From an uncultured Verrucomicrobiota bacterium (lineage in GTDB: Bacteria > Verrucomicrobiota > Kiritimatiellia > RFP12 > UBA1067), in NCBI GenBank assembly GCA_946615275.1, contig CAMOHV010000008.1, forward strand, positions 1 to 15,465: 15,465 nucleotides of DNA, given 5' to 3'. The notes beneath the pieces are model-generated. The model saw only the letters and a list, made by a program, of their open reading frames with translations, made no database searches and was not told where the DNA came from. The translations under genes and the position numbers were made by a program. This document shows positions 1 to 7,619 of this stretch, one piece after another. Each line of letters starts with the position of its first letter. Positions within the stretch are counted from its first letter, which is position 1.

Positions 1-3000
1 TAACCTTCTCGCGGATGGACTGGAAGACGACGTAGAGCCCGGGGACGATCACGATGCCCAGGACGGTGGCGGCGAGCATTCCGGCGAAGGTGGCGGTGCC
101 GATCGCGCGGCGGCTGCCGGCGCCGGCGCCCGTGGCCCACACGAGCGGGGCGATGCCGAGGACGAACGTGAGGGCCGTCATCAGCACGGCGCGGAAGCGT
201 TCGCGCGCGCCGGCCAGGGCGGCCTCGACTATGCCGAGTCCGTCGCGCTCGTGCTTCTCCTTCGCGAACTCCACGATCAGGATCGCGTTCTTGGAGGCTA
301 GGCCCACAAGAAGCACGATGCCTAGCTGGGCGTAGATGCTGAGGTCGAGGCCGGCGATCTTGAGTCCGCACAACGCGCCCAGGACGGCGGTGGCGACGGA
401 GAGCATGACGGGGACGGGGATGGTCCAGGATTCATACTGGGCGACGAGGAAGAGGTACCCGAAGAGTATCGCGAGGGCGAGGAGCGGGGCGGCGGTGCCG
501 CGCGCGCGCATTTCGTGGAACGTGAGGCCGGTCCAGTCGTAGCCGTAGTCGGGGGGGAGCTTCTCGTTGAGTATGCGCTCGACCTCCTGGATGCAGGCGC
601 CGGCCTGCGCGCCGGGGGCGGGCGTGCAGAGGATCGAGCAGTAGACGTACTGGTTGCGCCGGTAGATGGCGCGCGGGCCGAGAGATTCGCGGAAGGTGAC
701 GAGCGAGCCGACCGGGACCATCGCGCCGGTGGTGGAGCGGACGTAGAGCCCGCGCACGGCCTCGGCGGAGGCGCGGCCGGACCAGTCGGACTGCACGGTG
801 ACGCGGTTGACCTGCGTGCCGAGGTTGACGTCGTTCACGTAGAGGGAGCCGAGGTAGTTCTGCAGGGTGGCGTAGAGGGTGGAGAGGGGGACATGGAAGA
901 TCTCGCACTTCACGCGGTCGACGTCGAGGTGGAGATGGGGGGTGTCGGCGTTGTAGCCGAAGACGGCCGAGGCGATGAGGGGGGAGGCGACGAGTTCGGC
1001 GGCTATGGACTTGGCGACGCGTGCGAGGCGGATGGGGTCGGAGTCGCCGAGGGAGAAGATCGCGGGCTCGATGCCGCCTATCGCGCCGAAGCCGGGGATG
1101 GGGGGAGGGGCGAAGGCGCGCGTCACGAGCGAGGGGAGCGTGGAGTTCGTCTCGTTGATGCGGGCGCGCACGGCGCGCACCTCGAGGTCCGGACGGCGGC
1201 GCTCCGACCAGGGCTTGAGGTTCACGGTCATCTGGATCTGGTTCTCGCCGCGTCCGCCGATGCGGCTGTGGCCCACGGTGAGCAGCACCGAATTGACCCC
1301 TTCCACGCCCATGATGCGCGAGACGGACTCGCTGGCCGCCTCGGTGGCCAGGGATCGGACAGCGCCTTCCGGGAGGTTGGCGTCCACCATGATCGTGCCC
1401 TGGTCCTCGTGCGGGATGAACGCGGGCGGGATAGACTTCGCGAGCGACACCGCGCCGCAGACGATCACAGCGAAGAGAAGCATAAGCAGGACGCGATGGC
1501 GGGCGAGGGCGGAGGCGAAGAGGATGTACAGGCGAGAGGCGAAGGAGAGGCAATGGTTGAAAATTGAGAATGGAGAATTGAGAATTGAGGATTTCTGGGT
1601 TGGGGTCTGGGGGTTGAGGGTTGAGGATTGGCGGCCTTTCATCAGGACGGTGCAGAGGGCGGGGGAGAGGGTGAGGGCGGCGACGGTGGAGAAGACGACG
1701 GCGGTGGAGAGCGTCACGGAGAACTGCTGGTATATCTTGCCGGTGAGCCCGCCGAGGAAACCGACAGGGACGAATATGCCGAGGAGGACGAGGGTGGTGG
1801 CGATGATGGCGCTCGTCACGTCCTGCATGGCCTGGATGGAGGCCTCCTTGGCGTTGAGGCCGCGCGACATGAGCTCCTGCACGCGCTCGACGACGACGAT
1901 CGCGTCGTCCACCACAGTGCCGATGGCGAGGACGAGGCCGAAGAGGGTCATGATGTTCACCGAGTAGCCGAGGGCGGCCATCACGATGAAGGAGGAGAGG
2001 AGCGAGACGGGGATGGTCACGACGGGGACGAGAGTGGCGCGCCAGTCCTGCAGGAACATCCAGCAGACGAGGGCTACGAGGAAGATGGTCATGCCGAGGG
2101 TGAAGGCGATCTCGCGGAGGCACTCGCGGACGTAGTCGGTGGTGTCGTAGGGGATGAGCCACTCGAGGTCGCCGGGGAAGCGCTTCTGGAGGTCGGCCAT
2201 CGTCTTGCGGATGAGGTTCATCGTGCGGATCGCGTTGCCGCCGGGGAGCTGGTTGATCTCCACGGAGATGGAGGTCTTGTTGTTGAAGGAGTTGTTGTGG
2301 GTGTAGCCCTGCTCGCCGAACTCGGCGCGGGCGACGTCCTTGAGGCGCACGAGGCCGCCGTTGTCGTCGCGGCGGACGACTATCTCGCCGAACTCCTCGG
2401 GCGTCTTGAGCCGTCCCTTGGCTATGAGGGTGAGGACGCGGGAGAACTTGTCGTCGGTGGGCGAGCCGCCCACGGAGCCGAGGGACGCCTGCACGTTCTG
2501 CGTCTTGATCGCGGCGACGACCTCCTCGGAGTTGATGCCGAGGGCGGCGCAACGTTTGGGGTCGAGCCAGACGCGCATCGCCATCTTCGGGCCATGGATG
2601 GAGGCGTCGCCCACGCCCGGGACGCGCAGGAGCGCGGGCTGCACCACGCCGTACATGTAGTCGGAGACCTCGATGCGGCTCAGCGCGCCGCTGCGCGAGC
2701 GGAGCGTGAGGATGCCGAGCTGGTCCTCCGAGGCGCAGCGCACCCTGAGGCCGGTGTTCTTCACCTCGACGGGGAGCTTGGAGGTGGCCTGCTGCACGCG
2801 GTTCTGGACCTTCATGAGGGCGACGTCGCGGTCGGTGCCGACCTCGAAGGTGATGCCGAGGGAGTAGGAGCCGTCGTCGGCGCATGACGAGGACATGTAG
2901 AGCATGTCCTCCACGCCGTTCATTTCGTCCTCGAGGGGGCCGGCGATGGTGTTCATCACCTCGGCGGCGTTCGCGCCGGGGTAGTTGCAGGCAACGACGA

Positions 3001-3166
3001 TGCGCGGGGGCGTGACCTGGGGATACTGCGTGACGGGGAGCTTCCAGAGAGAGACGGCGCCGGAGAGGGAGAGGGCGATCGATATGACGGCCGCGAAGCG
3101 GGGCCGTTCTATGAAGAACCGCGAGAAAGGCTTTAGGGCGTCTATGGAGGAGCGGATTGAGAGCAT
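1..3166 (-). CDS. RND multidrug efflux pump, inner-membrane subunit (AcrB/MexB-like, HAE-1 type), 3' end cut by window edge
   Basis: Proton-driven inner-membrane pump that, with the adaptor encoded just upstream and an outer-membrane channel not seen here, expels drugs or other amphiphiles. The frame is open for 1055 codons to the edge; family members are about 1030-1060 residues, so only a few residues are probably missing. Seen: N-terminal [11 protein letters not shown] and [12 protein letters not shown], the TM4 pair D420-D421 in [12 protein letters not shown] (AcrB D407/D408), K959 in [11 protein letters not shown] (AcrB K940), and [14 protein letters not shown] near the end, so the proton relay is intact. 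ATG at 3166 is the only possible start: an in-frame TGA lies 15 codons upstream with no other start between. There is no Shine-Dalgarno; repeat DNA abuts the ATG. Residues about 512-537, in the cytoplasmic loop after TM6, are encoded by tandem-repeat DNA. Family certain, substrate unknown. Confidence 0.95.
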   Translation of the reverse strand, partial: MLSIRSSIDALKPFSRFFIERPRFAAVISIALSLSGAVSLWKLPVTQYPQVTPPRIVVACNYPGANAAEVMNTIAGPLEDEMNGVEDMLYMSSSCADDGSYSLGITFEVGTDRDVALMKVQNRVQQATSKLPVEVKNTGLRVRCASEDQLGILTLRSRSGALSRIEVSDYMYGVVQPALLRVPGVGDASIHGPKMAMRVWLDPKRCAALGINSEEVVAAIKTQNVQASLGSVGGSPTDDKFSRVLTLIAKGRLKTPEEFGEIVVRRDDNGGLVRLKDVARAEFGEQGYTHNNSFNNKTSISVEINQLPGGNAIRTMNLIRKTMADLQKRFPGDLEWLIPYDTTDYVRECLREIAFTLGMTIFLVALVCWMFLQDWRATLVPVVTIPVSLLSSFIVMAALGYSVNIMTLFGLVLAIGTVVDDAIVVVERVQELMSRGLNAKEASIQAMQDVTSAIIATTLVLLGIFVPVGFLGGLTGKIYQQFSVTLSTAVVFSTVAALTLSPALCTVLMKGRQSSTLNPQTPTQKSSILNSPFSIFNHCLSFASRLYILFASALARHRVLLMLLFAVIVCGAVSLAKSIPPAFIPHEDQGTIMVDANLPEGAVRSLATEAASESVSRIMGVEGVNSVLLTVGHSRIGGRGENQIQMTVNLKPWSERRRPDLEVRAVRARINETNSTLPSLVTRAFAPPPIPGFGAIGGIEPAIFSLGDSDPIRLARVAKSIAAELVASPLIASAVFGYNADTPHLHLDVDRVKCEIFHVPLSTLYATLQNYLGSLYVNDVNLGTQVNRVTVQSDWSGRASAEAVRGLYVRSTTGAMVPVGSLVTFRESLGPRAIYRRNQYVYCSILCTPAPGAQAGACIQEVERILNEKLPPDYGYDWTGLTFHEMRARGTAAPLLALAILFGYLFLVAQYESWTIPVPVMLSVATAVLGALCGLKIAGLDLSIYAQLGIVLLVGLASKNAILIVEFAKEKHERDGLGIVEAALAGARERFRAVLMTALTFVLGIAPLVWATGAGAGSRRAIGTATFAGMLAATVLGIVIVPGLYVVFQSIREKV
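1556..1631. repeat. Intragenic heptamer-type repeat in the RND pump gene
   Basis: On the plus strand this is a degenerate run of GAGAATT-like heptamers (three good copies around 1563-1590) followed by G-runs. It is AT- and G-rich, unlike the flanking GC-rich codons. On the coding (minus) strand it stays open and encodes a stretch rich in Asn, Ser, Gln, Pro and Ile ([12 protein letters not shown]). It falls in the loop between TM6 and the following cytoplasmic helix, a place that should tolerate extra residues. Confidence 0.85.
1597..1620 (+). other. Predicted G-quadruplex motif (template strand of the RND gene)
   Basis: Four G-runs of 3, 4, 5 and 3 bases separated by loops of 2, 3 and 4 bases match the canonical G3+N1-7 pattern. 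The motif is on the plus strand, which is the template strand for the pump gene. Folding is a prediction from the pattern only. Confidence 0.55.
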
Positions 3167-3277
3167 TGGGAATTGAGAATTTGGAATTGGAATTTCAGAT
3201 TTCAGATTTCAGAATGCGATTTCAGAATGCGGATTGAAGATTAAGATTGCGGATTGTCGGGTGTCGGGCGTCGGATG
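3167..3277. repeat. Intergenic repeat cluster between adaptor and pump genes
   Basis: The 111-base gap is filled almost completely by short repeats. Next to the pump ATG are GGAATT/GAGAATT units, then three perfect ATTTCAG heptamers (3192-3212), two further copies of a GATTTCAGAATGCG-like unit, and a GTGTCGGGCGTCGG segment up to the adaptor stop. No promoter, hairpin terminator or Shine-Dalgarno was seen, so the pump gene is probably read through from upstream. Confidence 0.85.
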
Positions 3278-4507
3278 TCATTGGAACTTCGAGGCGGGCA
3301 CCACTTTCACGCGCATCCCTTCGCCGAGCTTGTGGATGCCCTGGATGACGATCTTGGAATTGAGAATTGGGGATTGAGAATCAGGGATGGGGGGCTGGGG
3401 GGTGGGGGCGAGGGCGGCCTTGCCGCCGGAGCGGGCGGCGATCTGGACCTCGTGGAAATGGACGGTGTTGGAGGGAGAGAGGAACCAGAGGCCGGTCTTC
3501 TGCCCGGAGACGGCGATGGAGGTGGTGGGGACGACTGGGACGGGGGATGGGTCGGCTTCGTCGGCGAGGACGGTGACGTAGGCGTTGGGGACAAGAGTTA
3601 GCGACTTGTTCGGGAAGAGGGCGCGGACGAGGAGCGTGGCGGTCTCGGCGCTCATCTCGTTGTCGAAGAACTCCCAGGAGCCGGTGAAAGGATAGACGGA
3701 ATCGTCGGCGAGGCGCAGGCGCAGGCGGCGGGTGTCGCCCACGCGGGCGTTGCGCTGGGCGGCGTTGCGGCGCCAGGCGAGGGCGGCGCGGTCGGTGATG
3801 GGGAAGGAGACGCGGACGGGATCCATCTGGACGATGCGGGCGAGGGCGTCCTTGGAGGGCGAGACATAGTCGCCGGCGTGGCGGAACGACTTGCCGATGC
3901 GTCCGGAGATGGGGGCGTATATCTTGGTGTGCTTGAGATTGAACGCGGCGAGGGCGAGGTTGGCCTCGGCCTGGGTGACGGCGGCCTTGGCGGAGGCGAG
4001 GGCGGCGCGGTCGGCGGCGAGGCCGGTCTCGGCGGAGTCGAGTTCCGTCTGCGTGATGCCGCGGGCGTCGGCGGACTTGAGGCGCTTCAGATAGCGCTCT
4101 GCGCGGTCCACGGCCGCCTCGCTCTGCGCCACCTTGCTGCGGGCCTGGGCGATCTCGGCCTTGGCGACGCCGTCGGCGGCGGAGTAGCGTTCGGCGTCGA
4201 TCACGAAGAGGAGGTCGCCTTCCTTCACCTCGTCGCCCTCGGTGAACTTCACCTCCTTGACGTAGCCTTCGATCTGCGGAAGGATGTCCACCTCCTGCAC
4301 CGGCTCGACGTGGCCCACGAACTCCTCGGGCGGGTTGAAGGTCTCGGAGACGATCTCGCCAACTGCCACGGACGGAATGGCGGCGGGAGCGCGTCCGGCA
4401 GGGGCGGCCGCGCCGCCGAAGAACGAATGCGCGAACCAGCCGAGCGCCAGAAGGCATGCGGATGCGAGGAGGCTTGACGTGAGCCTGACCGTGCCTGAGG
4501 TGGACAT
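3278..4507 (-). CDS. RND efflux periplasmic adaptor (membrane fusion protein, AcrA/MexA-like)
   Basis: Periplasmic adaptor linking the RND pump to an outer-membrane channel; 409 residues, a normal family length. Seen: an N-terminal hydrophobic anchor (about residues 9-30), first lipoyl half (VDILPQIEGYVKEVKFTEGDEVKEGDLLFVID), an Ala/Glu-rich coiled-coil hairpin (about 105-185), second lipoyl half (TKIYAPISGRIGKSFRHAGD), then the beta-barrel and membrane-proximal domains. The Cys near residue 18 is not in a convincing lipobox. I chose ATG 4507 because AGGGGA lies 8 bases upstream; a GTG at 4513 that overlaps the previous stop (TAGTG) sits only 2 bases from that site. Residues about 367-384 come from repeat DNA (PPIPDSQSPILNS) and separate the barrel from the terminal IVIQGIHKLGEGMRVKVV segment. 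The pump gene follows. Confidence 0.93.
   Translation of the reverse strand: MSTSGTVRLTSSLLASACLLALGWFAHSFFGGAAAPAGRAPAAIPSVAVGEIVSETFNPPEEFVGHVEPVQEVDILPQIEGYVKEVKFTEGDEVKEGDLLFVIDAERYSAADGVAKAEIAQARSKVAQSEAAVDRAERYLKRLKSADARGITQTELDSAETGLAADRAALASAKAAVTQAEANLALAAFNLKHTKIYAPISGRIGKSFRHAGDYVSPSKDALARIVQMDPVRVSFPITDRAALAWRRNAAQRNARVGDTRRLRLRLADDSVYPFTGSWEFFDNEMSAETATLLVRALFPNKSLTLVPNAYVTVLADEADPSPVPVVPTTSIAVSGQKTGLWFLSPSNTVHFHEVQIAARSGGKAALAPTPQPPIPDSQSPILNSKIVIQGIHKLGEGMRVKVVPASKFQ
3355..3408. repeat. Intragenic heptamer/G-rich repeat in the adaptor gene
   Basis: The plus strand reads GGAATT-GAGAATT-GGGGATT-GAGAATC followed by G-runs. The coding strand encodes a Pro/Ser/Gln/Asn-rich insert in the membrane-proximal part of the adaptor. 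The composition is clearly different from the surrounding gene, and the layout (heptamers joined to G-runs) matches the repeat in the pump gene. Confidence 0.8.
3384..3408 (+). other. Predicted G-quadruplex motif (template strand of the adaptor gene)
   Basis: G-runs of 3, 6, 6 and 5 bases are separated by loops of 2, 2 and 1 bases, a strong match to the canonical pattern. It lies on the template strand for the adaptor gene and encodes the Pro-rich part of the insert on the other strand. Folding is a prediction. Confidence 0.6.
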
Positions 4508-4512
4508 GGCCA

Positions 4513-5844
4513 CTATCCCCTGATGACGGCGAGCATGGCGTCGCGCTTCGAGGCCATGAGTTCGGGAGTCTTAGCCTCGAGGTTGAGGCGGACGAGCGGC
4601 TCGGTGTTGGACATGCGCACGTTGAACCACCAGCCCTCGGAGTCCCAGCGGTCCACAGAGACGCCGTCGAGCTCGAAGCTGTCGGGGTAGAGCGACTTGA
4701 TCTTGGCGAGAACGGCGGCGGCGTCCGCCACCTGGGAGTTGATCTCGCCGGACTGCGCGTACTTCCTGAGGGGGGCGACGAGCTCGGAGAGGGGCTTCTC
4801 GGAGCGCGAGACGATGTTCGCGAGCGCGAAGACGGCCATGGAGGACGACTCGGCGGTGGAGTTGGCCTTGAAGTAGTAGTGCCCGGAGAGCTCGCCGGCG
4901 AAGATGGCGTCGTTCTCGCGCATCTGCGCCTTGATGAAGCTGTGGCCGACGCGCGACATCATGGGGCGTCCGCCGGCGGCGGCGATCGTCTCGGCGGCGA
5001 CCTTCGAGGAGCGGAGGTCGTAGAAGCAGGCGGCGCCGGGGTTGTCGCGGAGCAGGTCCTGGGCGATGAGGGCGGTGGTGAAGTCCATCGGGATGATCTC
5101 GCCCTTCTCGTCGAGGAAGCCGACTCGGTCGGCGTCGCCGTCGAAGGCAACGCCGAAGGCGTACTTGCCGGGGTTGTCGCGGAGAAGCTTCTGGATGTCG
5201 GCGAGCGTCTCGGTGTGGAGGGGATTGGCGTCGTGGTTGGGGAAGTTGCCGTCGTAGTCGCCGTAGAGCGCGTCGTAGGTGAGGGGCGTGCCGGCGAACG
5301 AGGCGGATTCGGCGATGCCCATGCCGTTCGCGAAGTCCATCGCGACGTGGAGGGGGCGGGCGAGGTGGGCGAAGGCGCGCGCGTGGGCGGCGTACTCCTT
5401 TGAGACGTCGACCTTCGTGATCTCGCCCACGCCGGAGGGAGGGTCGTAGGTGTTGATGCCGGCGAAGATGCGCTCGATGTCCTTGATGCCGGTGGCGCCG
5501 GAGATGGGCACGGCGCCGGCGCGGCAGAGCTTGCAGCCGTTCCACTCGCGGGTGTTGTGGGAGGCGGTGATCATGACGCTGCCTTCGGCCTTGAGGAAGG
5601 TATTGGCGAAGTAGCTCATGGGGGTGGAGGCGAGGCCGATGTCGAGGACGTCGGCGCCTTCGTCAACGAGGCCCTGCGCGAAGGCGGCGAAGAGGGCGTC
5701 GGACGAGGCGCGGCAGTCGCGGGCGACGACGACGCGGCGGGCGCCGGTGAACTGCGCGTAGGCGCGGGCGATCCTGTAGAAGGTGTCGTCGTTGAGATCG
5801 CGGCCATAGACGCCGCGTATGTCGTATGCTTTGAATATGCTCAT
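4513..5844 (-). CDS. manB: Phosphomannomutase/phosphoglucomutase (alpha-D-phosphohexomutase family)
   Basis: Interconverts hexose 6-phosphate and 1-phosphate, feeding GDP-mannose or UDP-glucose and so cell-surface glycan synthesis; cytoplasmic. The 443 residues fit the AlgC/ManB-type enzyme. All four signatures are present: N-terminal YDIRGVYG, the phosphoserine loop MITASHNTREWNG with S95, the Mg2+ loop DGDADR (235-240), the sugar-specificity motif GELSGH (317-322) and the phosphate-binding RMSNTEP (410-416). Whether mannose or glucose is preferred cannot be read from sequence; GELSGH is typical of PMM/PGM enzymes. ATG 5844 begins the conserved MSIFKAYDIRG and has no Shine-Dalgarno, being preceded directly by repeat DNA. 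The stop touches the adaptor start region. Confidence 0.95.
   Translation of the reverse strand: MSIFKAYDIRGVYGRDLNDDTFYRIARAYAQFTGARRVVVARDCRASSDALFAAFAQGLVDEGADVLDIGLASTPMSYFANTFLKAEGSVMITASHNTREWNGCKLCRAGAVPISGATGIKDIERIFAGINTYDPPSGVGEITKVDVSKEYAAHARAFAHLARPLHVAMDFANGMGIAESASFAGTPLTYDALYGDYDGNFPNHDANPLHTETLADIQKLLRDNPGKYAFGVAFDGDADRVGFLDEKGEIIPMDFTTALIAQDLLRDNPGAACFYDLRSSKVAAETIAAAGGRPMMSRVGHSFIKAQMRENDAIFAGELSGHYYFKANSTAESSSMAVFALANIVSRSEKPLSELVAPLRKYAQSGEINSQVADAAAVLAKIKSLYPDSFELDGVSVDRWDSEGWWFNVRMSNTEPLVRLNLEAKTPELMASKRDAMLAVIRG
4516..4521 (-). promoter_or_regulatory. Shine-Dalgarno site for the adaptor gene
   Basis: AGGGGA lies 8 bases before ATG 4507 and inside the last codons of the phosphomannomutase gene. 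The spacing favours ATG 4507 over GTG 4513 as the adaptor start. Confidence 0.6.
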
Positions 5845-5847
5845 TTT

Positions 5848-5867
5848 GGGGTTGGGGGTTGGGTGGG
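5848..5867 (+). other. Predicted G-quadruplex motif upstream of the phosphohexomutase start
   Basis: G-runs of 4, 5, 3 and 3 bases with loops of 2, 2 and 1 bases, 3 bases from the start codon and on the template strand. It occupies the position where a ribosome-binding site would be expected. Folding is a prediction. Confidence 0.55.
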
Positions 5868-5905
5868 AATTGAGAATTGGGAATTGGGAATTTTGGGATT
5901 GGGGA
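5848..5905. repeat. Intergenic heptamer/G-rich repeat between hemB and the phosphohexomutase gene
   Basis: It fills the whole gap from 3 bases beyond the phosphohexomutase ATG to the hemB stop. The plus strand shows G-runs with TT spacers, then GGGAATT-GAGAATT-GGGAATT-GGGAATT heptamers, then GGGATT units. No Shine-Dalgarno or terminator is visible here. Confidence 0.85.
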
Positions 5906-6937
5906 TTAGCTTGGGAAGAGCTTGGAGTAGAACGGGGCCCAGTAGGAGATGATCTGGGTGGCGCCGGCGCGGAAGATGGCGTAGAGCGATTCGCGGGCGG
6001 CGGGGTAGAGGTCGCAGTAGCCGGCGGCGGCGGCGGCGTGGATCATGGAATATTCGCCGGAGACGTTGTAGGCCATGACGGGGAGGAGGGAGGCGTCGGA
6101 GATCTGGCGGATGAGGTCGAGGTAGAAGAGCGCGGGCTTCACCATGAGGGCGTCTGCGCCTTCGGCGGCGTCGAGGGCGGATTCCCTGAGGGCGGTGCGG
6201 GGATCGCGGTAGGAGGCCTGGTAGCCCTGGCGGTCGCCGTGGCCGGGGGCGGAGTTCTCCGCGTCGCGGAAAGGGCCGTACATCTGCGAGGCGAACTTGG
6301 TGGAGTAGGAGATGAGAAGGGTCTGTGAGAGGCCTTCGTCGTCGAGGGCGCAGCGGATGGCGGCGATCTGGCCGTCCATCATGGCGGAGGGGGCGACGCC
6401 GTCGGCGCCGGCGCGTGCGTGTGAGACGGCGACGCGGGACAGCATCTCAAGGGCGGCGTCGTTGTCGACGTCGCCGGAGGCGGAGCGCGGGCCACAGTGG
6501 CCGTGGGAGGTGTATGCGCAGAGGCAGACGTCTGTGAGGACGACGAGATCGGGGTATTTCTCCTTGATCTTCGGGATGGCGCGCTGCACGGCGCCGCGCG
6601 GGTCGGCGGCGGGCGTGCCGCATTCGTCCTTGCCGGGGCCCTCGTGCTGTCCGAAGAGGAGGACGCTCTTCACGCCCTGGGCGACGACGGGCTTAAGGGC
6701 CTTCACAAGCTCGTCGGCCGAGTAGCGGAACTGTCCGGGCATGGAGGCGATGGGCTCCTTGCGGCGGGAGCCGGGGACGACGAAGACAGGCCAGATGAAC
6801 TTCTCCGGGCCGGGCGGCGGCATGGCGAAGAGATCGCGTATGGCGGCGGTGCGGCGGAGGCGGCGGAGGCGGACTGCGGGGAATTGGGAATTGGGAGTTG
6901 AGAATTGAGAATTGAGAATTGGGAATTGTGGGATCAT
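5906..6937 (-). CDS. hemB: Porphobilinogen synthase (delta-aminolevulinic acid dehydratase)
   Basis: Condenses two 5-aminolevulinate molecules to porphobilinogen, the first common step to heme and other tetrapyrroles; cytoplasmic. The 343 residues contain the conserved RLRRLRRT start region (23-30), the zinc-binding cysteines C138, C140 and C148 in TDVCLCAYTSHGHCG (a Zn-type enzyme), and the two Schiff-base lysines K214 (YSTKFAS) and K267 (LMVKPAL). The first 20 residues are not family sequence: they are translated from tandem-repeat DNA (PILNSQFSTPNSQFP). The ATG at 6937 overlaps the upstream LysM gene's stop as ATGA, with GAGG about 7 bases before it inside that gene. The next in-frame ATG (M39) would remove the RLRRLRRT core, so translation must start within or before the repeat. 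No other heme gene is nearby. Confidence 0.96.
   Translation of the reverse strand: MIPQFPILNSQFSTPNSQFPAVRLRRLRRTAAIRDLFAMPPPGPEKFIWPVFVVPGSRRKEPIASMPGQFRYSADELVKALKPVVAQGVKSVLLFGQHEGPGKDECGTPAADPRGAVQRAIPKIKEKYPDLVVLTDVCLCAYTSHGHCGPRSASGDVDNDAALEMLSRVAVSHARAGADGVAPSAMMDGQIAAIRCALDDEGLSQTLLISYSTKFASQMYGPFRDAENSAPGHGDRQGYQASYRDPRTALRESALDAAEGADALMVKPALFYLDLIRQISDASLLPVMAYNVSGEYSMIHAAAAAGYCDLYPAARESLYAIFRAGATQIISYWAPFYSKLFPS
6878..6934. repeat. Intragenic heptamer repeat in the hemB N-terminus
   Basis: The plus strand has about seven adjoining GAGAATT/GGGAATT heptamers with few mismatches, from the first conserved HemB codons to the start codon. The coding strand is the pyrimidine-rich one and reads Pro-Ile-Leu-Asn-Ser-Gln-Phe-Ser. 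This is the cleanest array of its type in the window. Confidence 0.88.
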
Positions 6938-7515
6938 TTTTTATCCTCTGCTGGCACGATTATCTTCTGGCCCACCCTGAGGGAGTTTGGCTTGAGTGTT
7001 GGGTTGGCGGCGAGGATCTTTGGCACCGTCGTGTCGTAGCCCTTGGCGATGAGCGAGAGGGTCTGGCCCGACTCAACCACATGCTCGTAGTAGGGGCCAT
7101 CAGGCGTGGTGCGCGCCGGCGGCTTGGGCGAGGCCGGGCGGGAGTGGGAGTGGGGCGCCGGCGTGACGGCGGGCGGCGGCGGCTGGCGCTGGGCGAGAAG
7201 CCCGGCCATCTTGCGGGAGATTTCGGCCACTATCTCGCGGCGCATGTTCTCCTGCTCGCGCTTGAGCTCGGCGATCTGAGCCTTGATGCCGGATATCTCG
7301 GCTTGGAGGTCGGCTGCGGAGTTGCCGCTTTCGAGGCGCGTCATACGGGCGGTGAGGCTCTCAAAGTTGCTTTCCATCTGGTCGAACTGCTGCGCGAGGC
7401 GCTGGACTTCCTGCACGGCCTGCTGCTGCTGGTAGGCGGCGCGGGCGTCGGGCTGCTGGGCCGAGAGCGTGAAGACGGCCAGAAGCGAGAGGATTGTCGG
7501 TAGTTTGTTGTTCAT
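6934..7515 (-). CDS. Exported coiled-coil protein with C-terminal LysM domain
   Basis: Probable periplasmic protein that binds peptidoglycan through LysM; its precise role is unknown. It has 193 residues. Seen: a signal peptide (MNNKLPTILSLLAVFTLSAQ...ARA, cleavage likely near residue 26), a Gln-rich start of the mature protein, a long predicted coiled coil (about 33-105), a Pro-rich linker (about 110-140) and one LysM (YEHVVESGQTLSLIAKGYDTT to VGQKIIVP, about 142-189). The coiled coil resembles the trimerisation region of CpoB/YbgF only in general style. ATG 7515 has a good AAAGGAA site about 8 bases upstream. It follows a repeat-filled gap, so it may begin a sub-operon with hemB, to which it is joined by an ATGA overlap. 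Confidence 0.88.
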   Translation of the reverse strand: MNNKLPTILSLLAVFTLSAQQPDARAAYQQQQAVQEVQRLAQQFDQMESNFESLTARMTRLESGNSAADLQAEISGIKAQIAELKREQENMRREIVAEISRKMAGLLAQRQPPPPAVTPAPHSHSRPASPKPPARTTPDGPYYEHVVESGQTLSLIAKGYDTTVPKILAANPTLKPNSLRVGQKIIVPAEDKK

Positions 7516-7529
7516 TTGATGATTCCTTT

Positions 7530-7590
7530 TTTAGATTGGATTGGATTTTAGATTGGATTGGAAATTCCAGATTTCAGATTTCAGATTTCA
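7530..7590. repeat. Tandem repeats (17-base and ATTTCAG heptamer) upstream of the LysM gene
   Basis: A 16-base word TTTAGATTGGATTGGA occurs at 7530-7545 and again at 7547-7562, a tandem with a 17-base period. ATTTCAG heptamers follow (7571-7590). The 20-base ATTTCAG run here is identical to 3192-3211, more than 4 kb away. This region lies in the untranslated gap ahead of the LysM gene. Confidence 0.88.
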
Positions 7591-7619
7591 AATCGAGGAA
7601 CAATTCGTTTTGTTGTCGC

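Noticed and set aside
432..2885. An 817-codon open frame on the minus strand
   Set aside because: It is a shifted-frame shadow of the RND pump gene: Arg/Pro/His-rich with no family motif, whereas the neighbouring frame from 3166 to the edge encodes a full pump with all catalytic residues.
1628..2887. A 419-codon plus-strand frame (and similar ones at 515-1567 and 975-1967)
   Set aside because: Gly/Glu/Asp/Val-rich antisense of the C-rich pump codons, with no recognisable domain.
3167..3277. Transcription terminator between adaptor and pump genes
   Set aside because: No GC-rich hairpin followed by a T-run on the minus strand; the repeats are direct and not inverted.
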